Source of the DNA: Roseibium sp. HPY-6 | GTDB lineage: Bacteria; Pseudomonadota; Alphaproteobacteria; Rhizobiales; Stappiaceae | Assembly (NCBI RefSeq): GCF_040530035.1 | Contig: NZ_JBEWCD010000002.1 | Coordinates: forward strand, 2,401,793 to 2,465,792 | Length of the DNA: 64,000 nucleotides | Direction of reading: 5' to 3' | Shown here: in pieces, positions 42,971 through 52,158 of the stretch | How the letters are laid out: every line of letters begins with the position of its first letter | Numbering within the stretch: position 1 is the stretch's first letter | Position numbers and translations under genes: made by a program | The notes under the pieces: model-generated | The model's database searches: none | Seen by the model: the letters and a program-made list of their open reading frames with translations, nothing else | What the model was told of the DNA's origin: nothing

Positions 42971-44377
42971 ATGACAAACCCACTATTGGCGACTGACAGC
43001 TACAAGCAGTCGCACTTCAAGCAATACCCGCCCGAAACCAGAACGATTTCCGCATATGTGGAAGCGCGAAACAACGCGTTTTCAGATGATGTCCTCTTCT
43101 TCGGGCTTCAAAGCTATCTGAAAAATACCTTGCTGAGGCCATTTACGGCTGCTGACATTGATCAGGCGGGTCGCATCTGTGCCGCACATGGTGTTCCCTT
43201 CAACGAGGAGGGCTGGCAAGCGATCCTGACTGACTACGGCGGGTATTTTCCGCTAGAAATCAAAGCGCTGCCTGAGGGAACTCTTGTCCCGAACGGCGTG
43301 CCCCTCGTGCAGGTGGAAAACACTGACGAGCGCATGCCCTGGCTGACGACCTGGGTGGAAACGGCCCTGCTGCGCTCGCTCTGGTATCCTTCCACAGTGG
43401 CAACGCTCTCGTTCAAGGCCAAAGAAGTGATCTACGAGGGTCTTCTTGGAACATCAGAAGATCCGGACGGACAGATCCCGTTCAAGCTGCACGACTTCGG
43501 CGCACGCGGTGTGTCTTCAGCCGAAAGTGCCGCACTTGGCGGCATGGCACACCTGGTCAATTTCGCCGGGACAGACACGATGGAAGCACTGGAAGCTGCC
43601 ATGACGTTCTATTCGGCCGATATTGCCGGCTTCTCCATCCCTGCCGCCGAGCACTCGACAATGACCAGTTGGGGCCCGGACCGGGAACAGGAAGCTTATG
43701 CAAACATGCTTGAGCAGTTTGCCGAGAAGGATCGTCTCGTCGCGGTCGTTTCCGACAGCTACGATCTTGACCGCGCTGTAAGAGACATCTGGTGCGGTGC
43801 GCTGAAAGAAAGGGTCCTCCGCTCGGGCGCAACGGTTGTAATCCGGCCGGATTCCGGAGACCCGGTCAAGACGCCGATCCGCGTGTTGGAAACGCTCTGG
43901 CAAAGCTACGGCGGCCAGGTGAACGGAAAGGGGGCGAAGGTACTCAATCCTGCTGTCCGCGTCATACAGGGAGATGGTATGACATTGGCGACGATCACGC
44001 AGCTGGTCGGTGAACTGGTCGATCAAAAGTGGTCACTCGACAATATTGCCTTTGGCATGGGCGGGGGGCTGCAGCAGCAGGTCAATCGGGATACGATGCG
44101 TTTTGCAATGAAGGCCAATGCCATGAAAGATGCCGAGGGTGTCTGGCAAGACATTTCCAAGAACCCGGCCACGGATCCGGGCAAAGCCTCCAAGGCAGGA
44201 CGTCAGGCCGTGGTTGAGAAAAACGGTACTTTGACCGCGGTCCGGCAAGACGAACTCGAACTGAAAAAGGACTTGTTGAAGGTTGTTTACCGGAACGGTG
44301 AGCTCATCGTGAACACCAGCTTCAAGGATGTTCGAGCCCGCGCAGATTCCTATTTGCGATCGCAGGTAGCCACCTGA
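42971..44377 (+). CDS. nadV: Nicotinamide phosphoribosyltransferase
   Basis: Makes NMN from nicotinamide and phosphoribosyl pyrophosphate (468 aa). The opening NPLLATDSYKQSHFKQYPP, the FKLHDFGARGVSSAESAALGGMAHLVNFAGTDT block, STMTSWGPDREQEAY, VIRPDSGDPVKTP and GDGMTLATI are all typical of the Nampt/NadV family rather than nicotinate PRTases. Together with nadM the pair forms the short nicotinamide-to-NAD salvage route. GAGGAG lies before ATG 42971, so the frame start at 42914 is rejected. Confidence 0.95.
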   Translation: MTNPLLATDSYKQSHFKQYPPETRTISAYVEARNNAFSDDVLFFGLQSYLKNTLLRPFTAADIDQAGRICAAHGVPFNEEGWQAILTDYGGYFPLEIKALPEGTLVPNGVPLVQVENTDERMPWLTTWVETALLRSLWYPSTVATLSFKAKEVIYEGLLGTSEDPDGQIPFKLHDFGARGVSSAESAALGGMAHLVNFAGTDTMEALEAAMTFYSADIAGFSIPAAEHSTMTSWGPDREQEAYANMLEQFAEKDRLVAVVSDSYDLDRAVRDIWCGALKERVLRSGATVVIRPDSGDPVKTPIRVLETLWQSYGGQVNGKGAKVLNPAVRVIQGDGMTLATITQLVGELVDQKWSLDNIAFGMGGGLQQQVNRDTMRFAMKANAMKDAEGVWQDISKNPATDPGKASKAGRQAVVEKNGTLTAVRQDELELKKDLLKVVYRNGELIVNTSFKDVRARADSYLRSQVAT

Positions 44378-44401
44378 CAGTGCATCGGACAAATCAGCGA
44401 G

Positions 44402-44430
44402 GGCAGGCGGTCAAGTCAAGACCGCCTGCC
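44402..44430 (+). terminator. Strong hairpin after nadV
   Basis: Perfect 11-bp stem GGCAGGCGGTC (44402-44412) / GACCGCCTGCC (44420-44430), loop AAGTCAA, 25 bases after the nadV stop. No T-tract follows, so it may act as a transcript-stabilising hairpin or a weak terminator. Confidence 0.55.
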
Positions 44431-44699
44431 GCTCACCTTGTCTCTGACAGGCTGGCTCGTGCAATCGCTGTTCGCAAAAACGCGAAACACTTATTGCAGT
44501 CAGTCAGGTCGGTTCAAATTGATTTCAACGACAATTCTGAGACCTGCTTGCCACCGGTTCGTGCTCAGCGAGCGGATTGAAGTAAGTTTCGCGTGTATAT
44601 TAGGGTAAGCTAGGTGTTTATCTGCAAAACAACCCCTTAAGTCGCGCTTCTTCCGTGTTGCAAATATGGATTTTGCGGAGCAGGTGAGGAAGGTGAAAG

Positions 44700-44750
44700 G
44701 CAACCTCGCGAATCATGGTTGGGTATACGGAGAAACATTCGCGAGGTTGC
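44700..44750. repeat. 14-bp perfect inverted repeat
   Basis: GCAACCTCGCGAAT (44700-44713) and ATTCGCGAGGTTGC (44737-44750), separated by 23 bases. No T-tract follows. It may be a structured RNA stem or a paired protein-binding site. Confidence 0.6.
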
Positions 44751-44787
44751 GGGCGACTTCAAGGTTCGCAACATTGACGCTACGTCA

Positions 44788-44803
44788 GATTTATTAATAA
44801 ATC
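44788..44803. promoter_or_regulatory. 16-bp perfect AT-rich palindrome
   Basis: GATTTATTAATAAATC reads the same on both strands and sits in an AT-rich tract with further ATAAAT/AAATGATTT copies just downstream. An operator is plausible; the regulated gene is unknown, the nearest downstream gene being 460 bases away. Confidence 0.45.
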
Positions 44804-45264
44804 ACTTAAAATAAATTCGATAAATGATTTCCTCCGCTTCATCCTAGAGTTGCATTAGTATATCTCTGATGGAATACTCGATCACGCCAATATAATTCGA
44901 CAAATATCTGATTTGACAGCAATTGCTTTTTCAATCTACCCGCGTCTACGCGCGGAAGTGCAACTTTTTACGAATGAGATAGTGTTTTTCATCTTGATTC
45001 AGATATCAGTCTTTTGGCCGATTTCGAAAAACTCTGATCGATTGGAACTTGGAACAGTGAAGCACCAGTGTCGGGAAACGCTGTTTCGCCGCATTTTCGG
45101 GAGCGTTTTGTGACCGCTGCCGTGATCGCAATAAGTATTTCAGGTCTCGGTGTGTGGACAACATTGGGGGTGAGGGTGAAATGATTTTCAGTAAGCAGCC
45201 TTAAACTATGATTTCAATGAACTTTGGCCGATAAGCCATAGGCCAATAATAGACAGGTGCATCG

Positions 45265-45639
45265 ATGTTCCAGTTGTTGATGATCGTCGTTCCGATCGGT
45301 CTGTTCGTTGCGGCCTATTTCACCACGTCGCGCGAACGCTATTTGAACCGGATGGAGTTCTTTGTTCGTGTTGTGGTCTTACTGGTCGTCGGGACCGGGG
45401 TTGTGCTTCTCACGTCAAGCCAGTCTGTTGATGCAACGCTTGGCGCGCTGATTCTTCTTTGTGCCGGTCTGCTGATTGGTTATTTCAACCTTCGTTTTCA
45501 GATCATGAGGCTGCAGGATCTGCGCTGGTCTCCTTTTTTCGCTCTCCTGGCGTACGTGCCGGTTGGCAACCTTGTCTTTCTGTTTGTACTGCTGCTTTTG
45601 CCGGGCAAGCCGAAAGTGAATGCGGAAGTGTTTTCGTGA
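45265..45639 (+). CDS. Small membrane protein, DUF805-like
   Basis: Inner-membrane protein of 124 aa with four TM helices. The motif RLQDLRWSPFFALLAYVPVGNLVFLFVLLLLPGKPK matches the C-terminal signature of DUF805 (RLxDLGxSGWWxLL...LLPG). The first residues SRERYLNRMEFF correspond to its N-terminal signature (xGRxxRxxFW). Function of the family is unknown. It stands alone, 91 bases from the convergent sorting-tail gene. Confidence 0.75.
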   Translation: MFQLLMIVVPIGLFVAAYFTTSRERYLNRMEFFVRVVVLLVVGTGVVLLTSSQSVDATLGALILLCAGLLIGYFNLRFQIMRLQDLRWSPFFALLAYVPVGNLVFLFVLLLLPGKPKVNAEVFS

Positions 45640-45730
45640 CGCAGCTTCTCCGTAGTCTTTTGCTTCTGAATTTGAGCTAACCTGAAACAGTCTTTGTTTG
45701 ACTTGATTTCATACCACTCAGGTTGTTTGG

Positions 45731-46387
45731 CTATCGACCCGACGCGAGCGATATGCGGCGTGTTCGACTTGCACACCCAAGAACGCCCAGTGCACCGGCG
45801 AGCAGAAAAATGGTGGCCGGCACCGGCACGGGCGTGACTCTGGTTAGCGAAGTCAGCTGCGCAGCGAAAAAGTCATTACCTAAGTACGTGCCCCCAAGGA
45901 AAACGAAACTCTTGAGTTCATCAAAGTCCGGTAAATTCAGCTCCTCGGGAGTCATTTGATTTTGAAACAGTGCTTTATCGGAAGTGGCGAAGTCAAAAGC
46001 CCAATTGGTAAAGTCGTAACCCAGTCCAGTTCCAGCATCGCCTGCTTCATTCGAGCGAAGCCCAAATTGCACAGAAGCGTTTGTTTCTTTCAAAAAGGCT
46101 TCACCCGGTCCAGCCGTTGCCGAAACTCCGGCAAACTCCGCGGAGGCGCCTAAAAGAGTCCCGAAAGAGAAAAAGTCGGCCTCGAAAAGTTCAAAAACCG
46201 GGCTCTGGCCAGAAAGGTAAGTGAACTCGCCAGTCACAATAGAATTTAGTTCAAGTTGACTTAAATTTCCCGATCTATCTTCAATAAATGTGACCAGAGC
46301 TTGATATTTATAGGTGACTGGTGCTGCGTATGCAGAACTTATTGAGAGTATTATAGTGGTTATTATTGTAAGGAAAATATTTTTCAT
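45731..46387 (-). CDS. Secreted protein with VPxPA-type sorting tail
   Basis: Third sorting-tail protein, 218 aa. It has a signal peptide MKNIFLTIITTIILSISSAYA and a tail TPVPVPATIFLLAGALGVLGCASRTRRISLASGR, in which VPVPA replaces VPLPA and the basic end is longer. The mature part is acidic and Phe/Gly-rich, with no cysteines before the tail. The start at 46387 is preferred to the TTG four codons upstream. Its gene and upstream spacer are more AT-rich than neighbours, which may reflect horizontal gain. Confidence 0.82.
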   Translation of the reverse strand: MKNIFLTIITTIILSISSAYAAPVTYKYQALVTFIEDRSGNLSQLELNSIVTGEFTYLSGQSPVFELFEADFFSFGTLLGASAEFAGVSATAGPGEAFLKETNASVQFGLRSNEAGDAGTGLGYDFTNWAFDFATSDKALFQNQMTPEELNLPDFDELKSFVFLGGTYLGNDFFAAQLTSLTRVTPVPVPATIFLLAGALGVLGCASRTRRISLASGR

Positions 46388-46613
46388 TAGAAGGCCCAAA
46401 ATTTTTTAGTTGTAGTGAGTTAGACTAAAATCATAAATTGAGTCAATTGTTTTATGTTTAATTCTTCCTTGCAATACCAAGGATGTCACGTCGTTCGGTT
46501 GATGATGGAAAGCCCGAATATGGTCAAAACGCGCGGCGATGCGCAGATTACTCAGCGTTCGACCGGAGCTGAATTGCTGAATGGCGAATGCATCGGTGGG
46601 TCAGCAACAATCA
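46388..46613. other. AT-rich spacer
   Basis: AT-rich upstream region of the sorting-tail gene, with runs such as AAAATTTTTTAG near 46400. Likely promoter; no gene seen. Confidence 0.4.
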
Positions 46614-46620
46614 TGCGAAA

Positions 46621-46638
46621 AGCGCCGGCTTTGGCGCT
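46621..46638 (-). terminator. Possible terminator of the YcaQ-like gene
   Basis: AGCGCC (46621-46626) and GGCGCT (46633-46638) form a 6-bp stem. On the minus strand it is followed by TTTCGC. It lies about 120 bases after the stop codon, so confidence is moderate. Confidence 0.45.
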
Positions 46639-46758
46639 ACTCCTGATCCAATTTGAAACGTACCGATCTCCGCAAACGGAAATTGAGCTGATCCGTTGAA
46701 GATGCTTGCGGTGTTGTGGACGTATCCCGGAAAATTGCGCGAGATCAGCGCAGCGCCC

Positions 46759-47976
46759 TCAAAACGGCTCCCGCAACCAATCCTTGTCAAAGCCGACGCT
46801 TGAGCATCCGCTGAACCTCGCCATTCTGCCGAGTTCAGCCTCCAGTTTCGATAGTCGCCCCTTGCTGGACCGGACGCCTCTTTCAGGCCAGAAGGCACGC
46901 ACTTGCAGGCGGTCGTCTGACCGATGCGCCTTCATGTCGATCCGCCCGATCAGCCGGTCGCCTTCCATCACCGGAAAGACATAGTAGCCGTACTGCCGTT
47001 TTGCCTCCGGCACGAAGATTTCAATACGATAGGAAAATCCGAACAGCCGTTCTGCACGCTTGCGATCCCGAAGCGCCGGGTCGAAAGGCGACAGGATACG
47101 CAAGCGGGTTGGGGGTTCGGGAACCTCGTCAAGACTTGCGAGCGTTTCCGGATAGAGGAACACTTTCCGGAACACTCCGCCCGCACACTCGATCTCCACC
47201 TCGGTAATGAGGCCGTCCTGAAGCGCGTCCTGGCACCAGTCCTTTGCCTCCTGCGGTGAGATCAGATCCCAAAACGCAGCTATCTCCCCGGACGTTGCAA
47301 ATCCGAGCCGGTCGAGCGCGGATCGTGCGGCCCAGTCAACTGTTTCTTGGGGCGCGTGACTGTATGAGCGATGCTCGTCAGGAATAACACGTTCGGTCAG
47401 GTCGTAGACCTTTTGGAAGCCGTTACGCCGGCAGACGGACAATTCACCGGTGCGCCACAAGAACTCCAGCGCCGTCTTGGACGGATGCCATTCCCACCAG
47501 CCGCCCGAGCTTCGGTTTTCATCCTCACCGACGCTGGCGGATGTGACCGGGCCTTCATCGTTGATCCGTTTCAGGACCTCGTCGAGCTTTGCCTCGAATT
47601 CGTTTTGGTGCCAATTCCGCCAACGCTGGATAAGCTTTTCCCGGTCCCGGCTGAAGCGAAGTTTCCAGTGCGAAAAGAACTCTGTCGGGATGATCGCCGC
47701 ATCGTGCGTCCAGTGCTCAAAAAGATGTCTGTCACGCTCAAGGAGCAGCTTGAGGTTCTTTTCCTTGTAGGCCGGGCGCCGCGCCGCGAGGATCATGTGA
47801 TGCGCGCGTGCAACCGTGTTGATGCTGTCGACCTGTACGAACCCGAGCTGGTCGATGACCGCTGAAAGATCCTGTCCCTTACCGCTGCCCTTCGGATGAT
47901 GGCAAAGGCCGTGTTTGTGCAGAAAGAGGCGACGGGCTTGCGCGTTGGAAAGACGCGGGAGGGGAGATACTGGCAT
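46759..47976 (-). CDS. YcaQ-like crosslink-repair DNA glycosylase
   Basis: Winged-helix protein of 405 aa of the HTH_42/YcaQ (AlkX) family, whose E. coli member unhooks interstrand crosslinks. Typical features are LSNAQARRLFLHKHGL, QLGFVQVDSINTVARAHHMIL, FEHWTHDAAIIPTEFF and, near the C-terminus, LRILSPFDPALRDRKRAERLFGFSYRIEIFVPEAKRQYGYYVFPVMEGDRLIGRIDMKAHR. The QVDSI motif near residue 50 corresponds to the proposed active site. It is alone on its strand with a convergent upstream spacer. The repair role is by family only. Confidence 0.9.
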   Translation of the reverse strand: MPVSPLPRLSNAQARRLFLHKHGLCHHPKGSGKGQDLSAVIDQLGFVQVDSINTVARAHHMILAARRPAYKEKNLKLLLERDRHLFEHWTHDAAIIPTEFFSHWKLRFSRDREKLIQRWRNWHQNEFEAKLDEVLKRINDEGPVTSASVGEDENRSSGGWWEWHPSKTALEFLWRTGELSVCRRNGFQKVYDLTERVIPDEHRSYSHAPQETVDWAARSALDRLGFATSGEIAAFWDLISPQEAKDWCQDALQDGLITEVEIECAGGVFRKVFLYPETLASLDEVPEPPTRLRILSPFDPALRDRKRAERLFGFSYRIEIFVPEAKRQYGYYVFPVMEGDRLIGRIDMKAHRSDDRLQVRAFWPERGVRSSKGRLSKLEAELGRMARFSGCSSVGFDKDWLREPF

Positions 47977-48180
47977 GCATGGACCCTAGCATTATCGCAG
48001 GTGAGTCGAAATCTGGTTTGCGATTGACATTTTGAACCGCGCACGTTGCGGCACCGGCGGCTGCGCTTCGACACTGGCGCAGAAAATCGAAGGGATGTAT
48101 GGCTCTATGCGCATGAGGCATTTGGTTTGCCTGAGCGCTTGGGCCAATGGGGAAGCGGCGAATGAAGGCAGGATACGGGC

Positions 48181-48951
48181 GTGAGTGAATTTCTGGGATT
48201 GGGCCCGAACCTGATGGTGATCGCAAGCCTGGCGTTTGTGTTTGCCGGCCTTGTAAAAGGCCTTGTCGGTTTTGGCCTCCCTCTGATCGGGCTGTCCCTG
48301 ATGACCATTTTCGTCGGCGTTGAAAAAGCGATGTTGCTGATCCTGTGGCCCGCCTTCCTGACGAATGTCTGGCAAGCGCTTTCCGGTGGCAATCTGCAAC
48401 CGCTTTTAAAGCGCCTCTGGCCTTTTCTGATAACAGCAGTCGTGACGCTCGGACTTGGCACATTCATTCTTACAAAAATCCAGGAAGGTGCGGCTGATCT
48501 TGTTCTGGGTCTGCTCATGGTAGCCTATGCGGTGCCCATGCTCCTGGGCCTGTCGCTCACGCTTGATGAAAGACAGGAAACACCCGTCGGTGTTTTGGCC
48601 GGTCTGCTGAACGGCTTCTTTTCCGGCCTGACCGGGGCTTACACGGTTCCGGGGGTCATGTATCTTCAGGCGCTCGGATTGCCGCGAGACGCCTTCATTC
48701 AGGCGATGGGTCTTTTGTTCCTGCTGTCCACGATTGCTTTGGGTGTTTCACTTGGTAGCTACGGTCTCATGACCGGCAGGGAAATGATTGCCTCTCTTGT
48801 ACTTGTCGTTCCGGCGCTGTCGGGCGTCTGGGTCGGTCAGAAGATACGCCGGCGTGTCTCGGAAGCAGCCTTTCGTAAACTGATACAGCTCGCGATACTG
48901 AGCCTCGGCATCTATCTCGTTCCACTCGGTATCTGGCGGCTTGTTCAATGA
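48181..48951 (+). CDS. TauE/SafE-family transporter
   Basis: Inner-membrane protein of 256 aa with about eight TM helices. The N-terminal repeat FAGLVKGLVGFGLPLIGLSLMTIFVG and its later counterpart GLLNGFFSGLTGAYTVPGVMYLQALGLPRDAF are the two Gly-rich signatures of the TauE/SafE (DUF81) family, which exports sulfite, sulfoacetate or other organic anions. Substrate unknown. The start is a GTG at 48181. The stop codon lies inside a long inverted repeat that should terminate both this gene and the convergent AraC-type regulator. Confidence 0.88.
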   Translation: MSEFLGLGPNLMVIASLAFVFAGLVKGLVGFGLPLIGLSLMTIFVGVEKAMLLILWPAFLTNVWQALSGGNLQPLLKRLWPFLITAVVTLGLGTFILTKIQEGAADLVLGLLMVAYAVPMLLGLSLTLDERQETPVGVLAGLLNGFFSGLTGAYTVPGVMYLQALGLPRDAFIQAMGLLFLLSTIALGVSLGSYGLMTGREMIASLVLVVPALSGVWVGQKIRRRVSEAAFRKLIQLAILSLGIYLVPLGIWRLVQ

Positions 48952-48988
48952 AAACGCCGCCCGAAGGCGGCGTTTTCATTGAACAAGC
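48939..48988. terminator. Long bidirectional terminator hairpin
   Basis: Perfect 23-bp inverted repeat (48939-48961 with 48966-48988), extended to 25 by a G-T and a C-G pair, loop CGAA. AAAACGCCGCC and GGCGGCGTTTT lie at its centre, giving A/T tracts. It includes the last codons and stop of the TauE/SafE gene. Confidence 0.85.
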
Positions 48989-49004
48989 TGGCATTCAGCT
49001 GCTG

Positions 49005-50039
49005 CTACTTCGCAACAAGCCGCATGGGCGTTGCTGTTCCGACACCCGAGGTCGTCTTGGTGTTTGCCCATTGATAGGACTGGCGTTCCTCCGTCGGGGT
49101 GCACAGGAACCGTTCGCGGTAACACTTGGTGAAGTGCGATGTCGATGCAAACCCGCAAGCTAGCGCAACGTCCAGGACCGGACGGCTAGTCCGACGCAAC
49201 AGGTCCCGGGCAGTTTCAAGCCGCAGTCGCAGATAATACTGGCCGGGCGTGCAGTTGAAGTGCCGGCGGAAAAGCCGTTCCAGCTGGCGTGGTGAAAGGC
49301 TTACGGTCATCGCCAGTTGCTGGCAGCTGAGCGGGTCCTCGATATGCAGATCCATGATCCGGATTGCATCGAGGATCTTGGCATTCGAGATGCCGGTGCG
49401 GGCCTCGATATCATGGCGCTGCGCCGACTCGCCGGAGCGCATGTTCTGGTAAAGCGCGACTTCCGCGACCTCATGGGCAAGATAGGCGCCGTGTTGGATG
49501 GCGATCAGGCGAAGCATCATATCGAGCGATGCCATGCCGCCGGCGCAGGTGATGCAGTTCCGGTCGATCGCGAAGATGTCCGAGGTGACTTCAACGTCAG
49601 GAAATTCCTCGCGCAAAGATCTGAGGTTTTCCCAGTGTATGGTGCAGCGTCGGCCATCGAGAAGATTGTAGCGAGCCAGCAGGTAGGCACCTGTGCAGAT
49701 CGCGCCGAAGGTGCGGCCCATGGCATTGAGGCGGCGCAGCTTGTTGCCAAGGTCCGCATCAAGCGGGAGGCGCTCGACATCGATGCCGGTACACAAAAGT
49801 GTAATATCGGCATCAACAAGCTCACGTATAGACTTATTCACAAGGACATCGCAGCCGTTGCTCGCCACAACTGAATTTCCATCAAGGGAATAAGTAGTCC
49901 ATTTGTAATACTCGCGGCCAAGCAGTCGATTTGCTAATCGAAGGGGCTCTATGACGCTGGCGAATGCATTCATAGAGAACCTGTCCATGAGCACAAATGC
50001 TATGGATTGGCCTGTTTCTTCGTGCGTGCGTCCGGACAT
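49005..50039 (-). CDS. GlxA-type AraC-family regulator
   Basis: Regulator of 344 aa. The N-terminal DJ-1/PfpI-like domain (about 10-190) contains FGAICTGAYLLARYNLLDGRRCTIHWENL and CITCAGGMASLDMMLRLIA, and the C-terminal AraC pair of helix-turn-helix motifs contains SLSPRQLERLFRRHFNCTPGQYYLRLRLETARDLL and ACGFASTSHFTKCYRERF. The family includes GbdR and ArgR, which respond to glycine betaine or arginine derivatives. That link to methylated amines is suggestive given the corrinoid module at 28-36 kb, but it is not adjacent to it. Target genes unknown. Confidence 0.92.
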   Translation of the reverse strand: MSGRTHEETGQSIAFVLMDRFSMNAFASVIEPLRLANRLLGREYYKWTTYSLDGNSVVASNGCDVLVNKSIRELVDADITLLCTGIDVERLPLDADLGNKLRRLNAMGRTFGAICTGAYLLARYNLLDGRRCTIHWENLRSLREEFPDVEVTSDIFAIDRNCITCAGGMASLDMMLRLIAIQHGAYLAHEVAEVALYQNMRSGESAQRHDIEARTGISNAKILDAIRIMDLHIEDPLSCQQLAMTVSLSPRQLERLFRRHFNCTPGQYYLRLRLETARDLLRRTSRPVLDVALACGFASTSHFTKCYRERFLCTPTEERQSYQWANTKTTSGVGTATPMRLVAK

Positions 50040-50378
50040 TTACTTTACCTCATTGGAAGGTATTATTATGCTTTGTTTTTGATATTTCAGTAATTTTTGC
50101 ATTTTGTATTTGTCTGTCAAATAAAAAAATATATCGCCAAGCAACTTCTCGAAATTGTCATAATTGGAGGCGGATTCCTGCCGTCCCATTGTGCAACTGC
50201 GAGCAAAGTAATCGGCCTCGTCCGAAACGGCAGAAACTCCAGCAGACCGGATCTGAATGGCAACGCGGGTATGTGTTGGGAACCATTTGGTCTGGGTATT
50301 TCCGGCAAGATCTTCTGGGAGCAGGCGGGTAACTTTGATAAAGCTGGAATCGCCAGAAATTTCCCGCCGGGGGCACGG

Positions 50379-51119
50379 ATGAAATCCAAGACCGAACTTT
50401 CGGGCTCTAAATGGTCCGAATCCGAAAAAAGCTATGCCGAACAGCGCGACGGACTGTTGTCATCGACACCGTCGCATGATGTCGCCGCAGCACCTTTTGT
50501 TTATGCCGAACGGCAGACGGTCACAAGTTCGCTGACACGCATGGACCTGTTTAGGAAAGTTCTGGAGGTGCAAGGGGCGATCGTCGAATGCGGCGTGCAC
50601 AAGGCGAACTCCCTGTTTCTCTACTATCACCTCTCGACCATTCTTGAGCCTTACAACTTCAACCGGAAAATCATCGGGTTCGACACATTCGAAGGCTTCA
50701 GAAGCCTGTCATCCAAGGACGATGAAAATCTGAGCGAAACGGATTTTGCCGATACGAGTTACGACGAGCTTCGCAAGTGGCACGAATTGCAGGACAGAAA
50801 CCGGGCTGTCGCGCATATTCCGAAGATGGAACTGGTAAAAGGGGACGCACTCGACACCATTCCGGAATTCGTTGAAGACAATCCGCATCTCATCGTTGCG
50901 CTTCTTTACCTCGATTTTGACATCTACGAACCGACCCGCGTCGCACTGGATCACCTTCTGCCTCTTGTTCCAAAGGGGGGCATTGTCGCGCTCGACGAGA
51001 TCAACAGCAAAAAATGGCAGGGCGAAACCATTGCCCTGAAGCAGAAGGTCGCGATTGGAAAACTGTCGCTGAAGAAGTTTTACTACGACCCCTGGGTGAG
51101 CTATTTTCAGGTCGAATAA
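50379..51119 (+). CDS. TylF/MycF-family O-methyltransferase
   Basis: SAM-dependent sugar O-methyltransferase of 246 aa. Family motifs are IVECGVHKANSLFLYYHLS, IIGFDTFEGFRSLS, LVKGDALDTIPEF and LLYLDFDIYEPTRVALDHLLPLVPKGGIVALDE. TylF/MycF enzymes methylate sugar hydroxyls using Mg2+, the metal sites being the Asp residues in LDFDIYEP and ALDE. An open frame runs 280 bases further upstream, but its composition is poor and the family begins near the ATG at 50379. It is the first gene of a surface-glycan group. Confidence 0.85.
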   Translation: MKSKTELSGSKWSESEKSYAEQRDGLLSSTPSHDVAAAPFVYAERQTVTSSLTRMDLFRKVLEVQGAIVECGVHKANSLFLYYHLSTILEPYNFNRKIIGFDTFEGFRSLSSKDDENLSETDFADTSYDELRKWHELQDRNRAVAHIPKMELVKGDALDTIPEFVEDNPHLIVALLYLDFDIYEPTRVALDHLLPLVPKGGIVALDEINSKKWQGETIALKQKVAIGKLSLKKFYYDPWVSYFQVE

Positions 51120-51300
51120 TCTGGGTTTGGCGGCAATCCTGAAAACGAGTTCTGCCAATCGCCTCTATTTCAGGGTCTTTGTAGAATGATTTTTTTGTTC
51201 GCCGGTCATTTTGTGGATCTGAATTGCTTCAAATCAAAGAGTGCGTGGTCTACATGGAGCATAACTCCCAATGCGCGATGACTCACGGAATTCAGCAGAC

Positions 51301-52113
51301 ATGAATGTACTTGCCAAACCATCAGATCTCGAAGCCGCCGCGCCCGCCGGCGTCTTTGTCGAAGAAGTGAAAACCGTTCAGCATTATACGGACCGCCTGT
51401 TCCGCTTCCGGATGACACGTCCGGCAAGTTTTCGCTTCCGCTCGGGCGAATTTGTCATGATCGGTCTGATGATCGACGGAAAACCGCTCTACAGGGCCTA
51501 CTCCATCGCAAGCCCCGCGTGGGACGAAGAACTCGAGTTCTTTTCCATCAAGGTGCCGGATGGACCGCTTACATCGCACCTTCAGAAAATCCAGCCTGGC
51601 GATGCCATCCTGATGAAGAAGAAACCGACCGGAACACTGGTCAACGATGCGCTGATTCCAGGTAAGCGTGTTTATATGTTCTCGACAGGTACAGGCATCG
51701 CGCCGTTCGCGAGTCTTATCCGTGACCCGGACACATACGAGAAGTTCGATCAGGTGATCCTGACCCACACCTGCCGCGAGGTTGCCGAGCTCAAATACGG
51801 TGAGGACCTTGTCGAGGCGACTGTGAATGACCCTCTGATAGGTGAATTCGCGAAGGACAAGCTGGTTCACTACACATCTGTGACCCGGGAAGATTTCCCG
51901 CGTCAGGGCCGGATCACCGACTTGATCAAATCCGGCAAACTGTTTGAAGATCTCGGTGTCCCGCCGCTGGACCCTGCGGTCGACCGTGGCATGATCTGCG
52001 GATCCATGGACATGATCAAGGACACGAAGGTTCTGCTGGAAGAAGCGGGCCTCACCGAAGGTGCGAACAACAAGCCGGCCGAGTTTGTTGTCGAGCGGGC
52101 GTTCGTCGGCTGA
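51301..52113 (+). CDS. fpr: Ferredoxin-NADP(+) reductase
   Basis: FAD enzyme of 270 aa that transfers electrons between NADPH and ferredoxin or flavodoxin. It follows the bacterial Fpr type: FRFRSGEFVMIGL, FAD-binding RAYSIASP, MFSTGTGIAPFASLIRDPDTYEKFDQVILTHTCREVAEL, and the C-terminal GMICGSMDMIKDTKVLLEEAGLTEG ... FVVERAFVG. It sits in the glycan island by position but has its own terminator and no functional link to it. It could serve the P450 at 1.2 kb or the RACo protein, both of which need reduced ferredoxin; this is inference. Confidence 0.93.
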   Translation: MNVLAKPSDLEAAAPAGVFVEEVKTVQHYTDRLFRFRMTRPASFRFRSGEFVMIGLMIDGKPLYRAYSIASPAWDEELEFFSIKVPDGPLTSHLQKIQPGDAILMKKKPTGTLVNDALIPGKRVYMFSTGTGIAPFASLIRDPDTYEKFDQVILTHTCREVAELKYGEDLVEATVNDPLIGEFAKDKLVHYTSVTREDFPRQGRITDLIKSGKLFEDLGVPPLDPAVDRGMICGSMDMIKDTKVLLEEAGLTEGANNKPAEFVVERAFVG

Positions 52114-52158
52114 GTCGCCACCGACGTCAAAACGTTCCTTTTTCAAGCTTGAATATTG

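Larger units (their letters stand above)
44431..45264. other. Long intergenic region with two palindromic elements
   Basis: More than 800 bases without a convincing gene. Frames present are short, Arg/Ser-rich or AT-driven. The segment from about 44780 to 44930 is very AT-rich. Two symmetric elements (44700-44750 and 44788-44803) are listed separately. A small RNA or regulatory locus is possible but cannot be shown. Confidence 0.5.

Noticed and set aside
44913..45113. 66-residue open frame in the long intergenic region
   Set aside because: No ribosome site, no family resemblance and a composition driven by AT-rich sequence.
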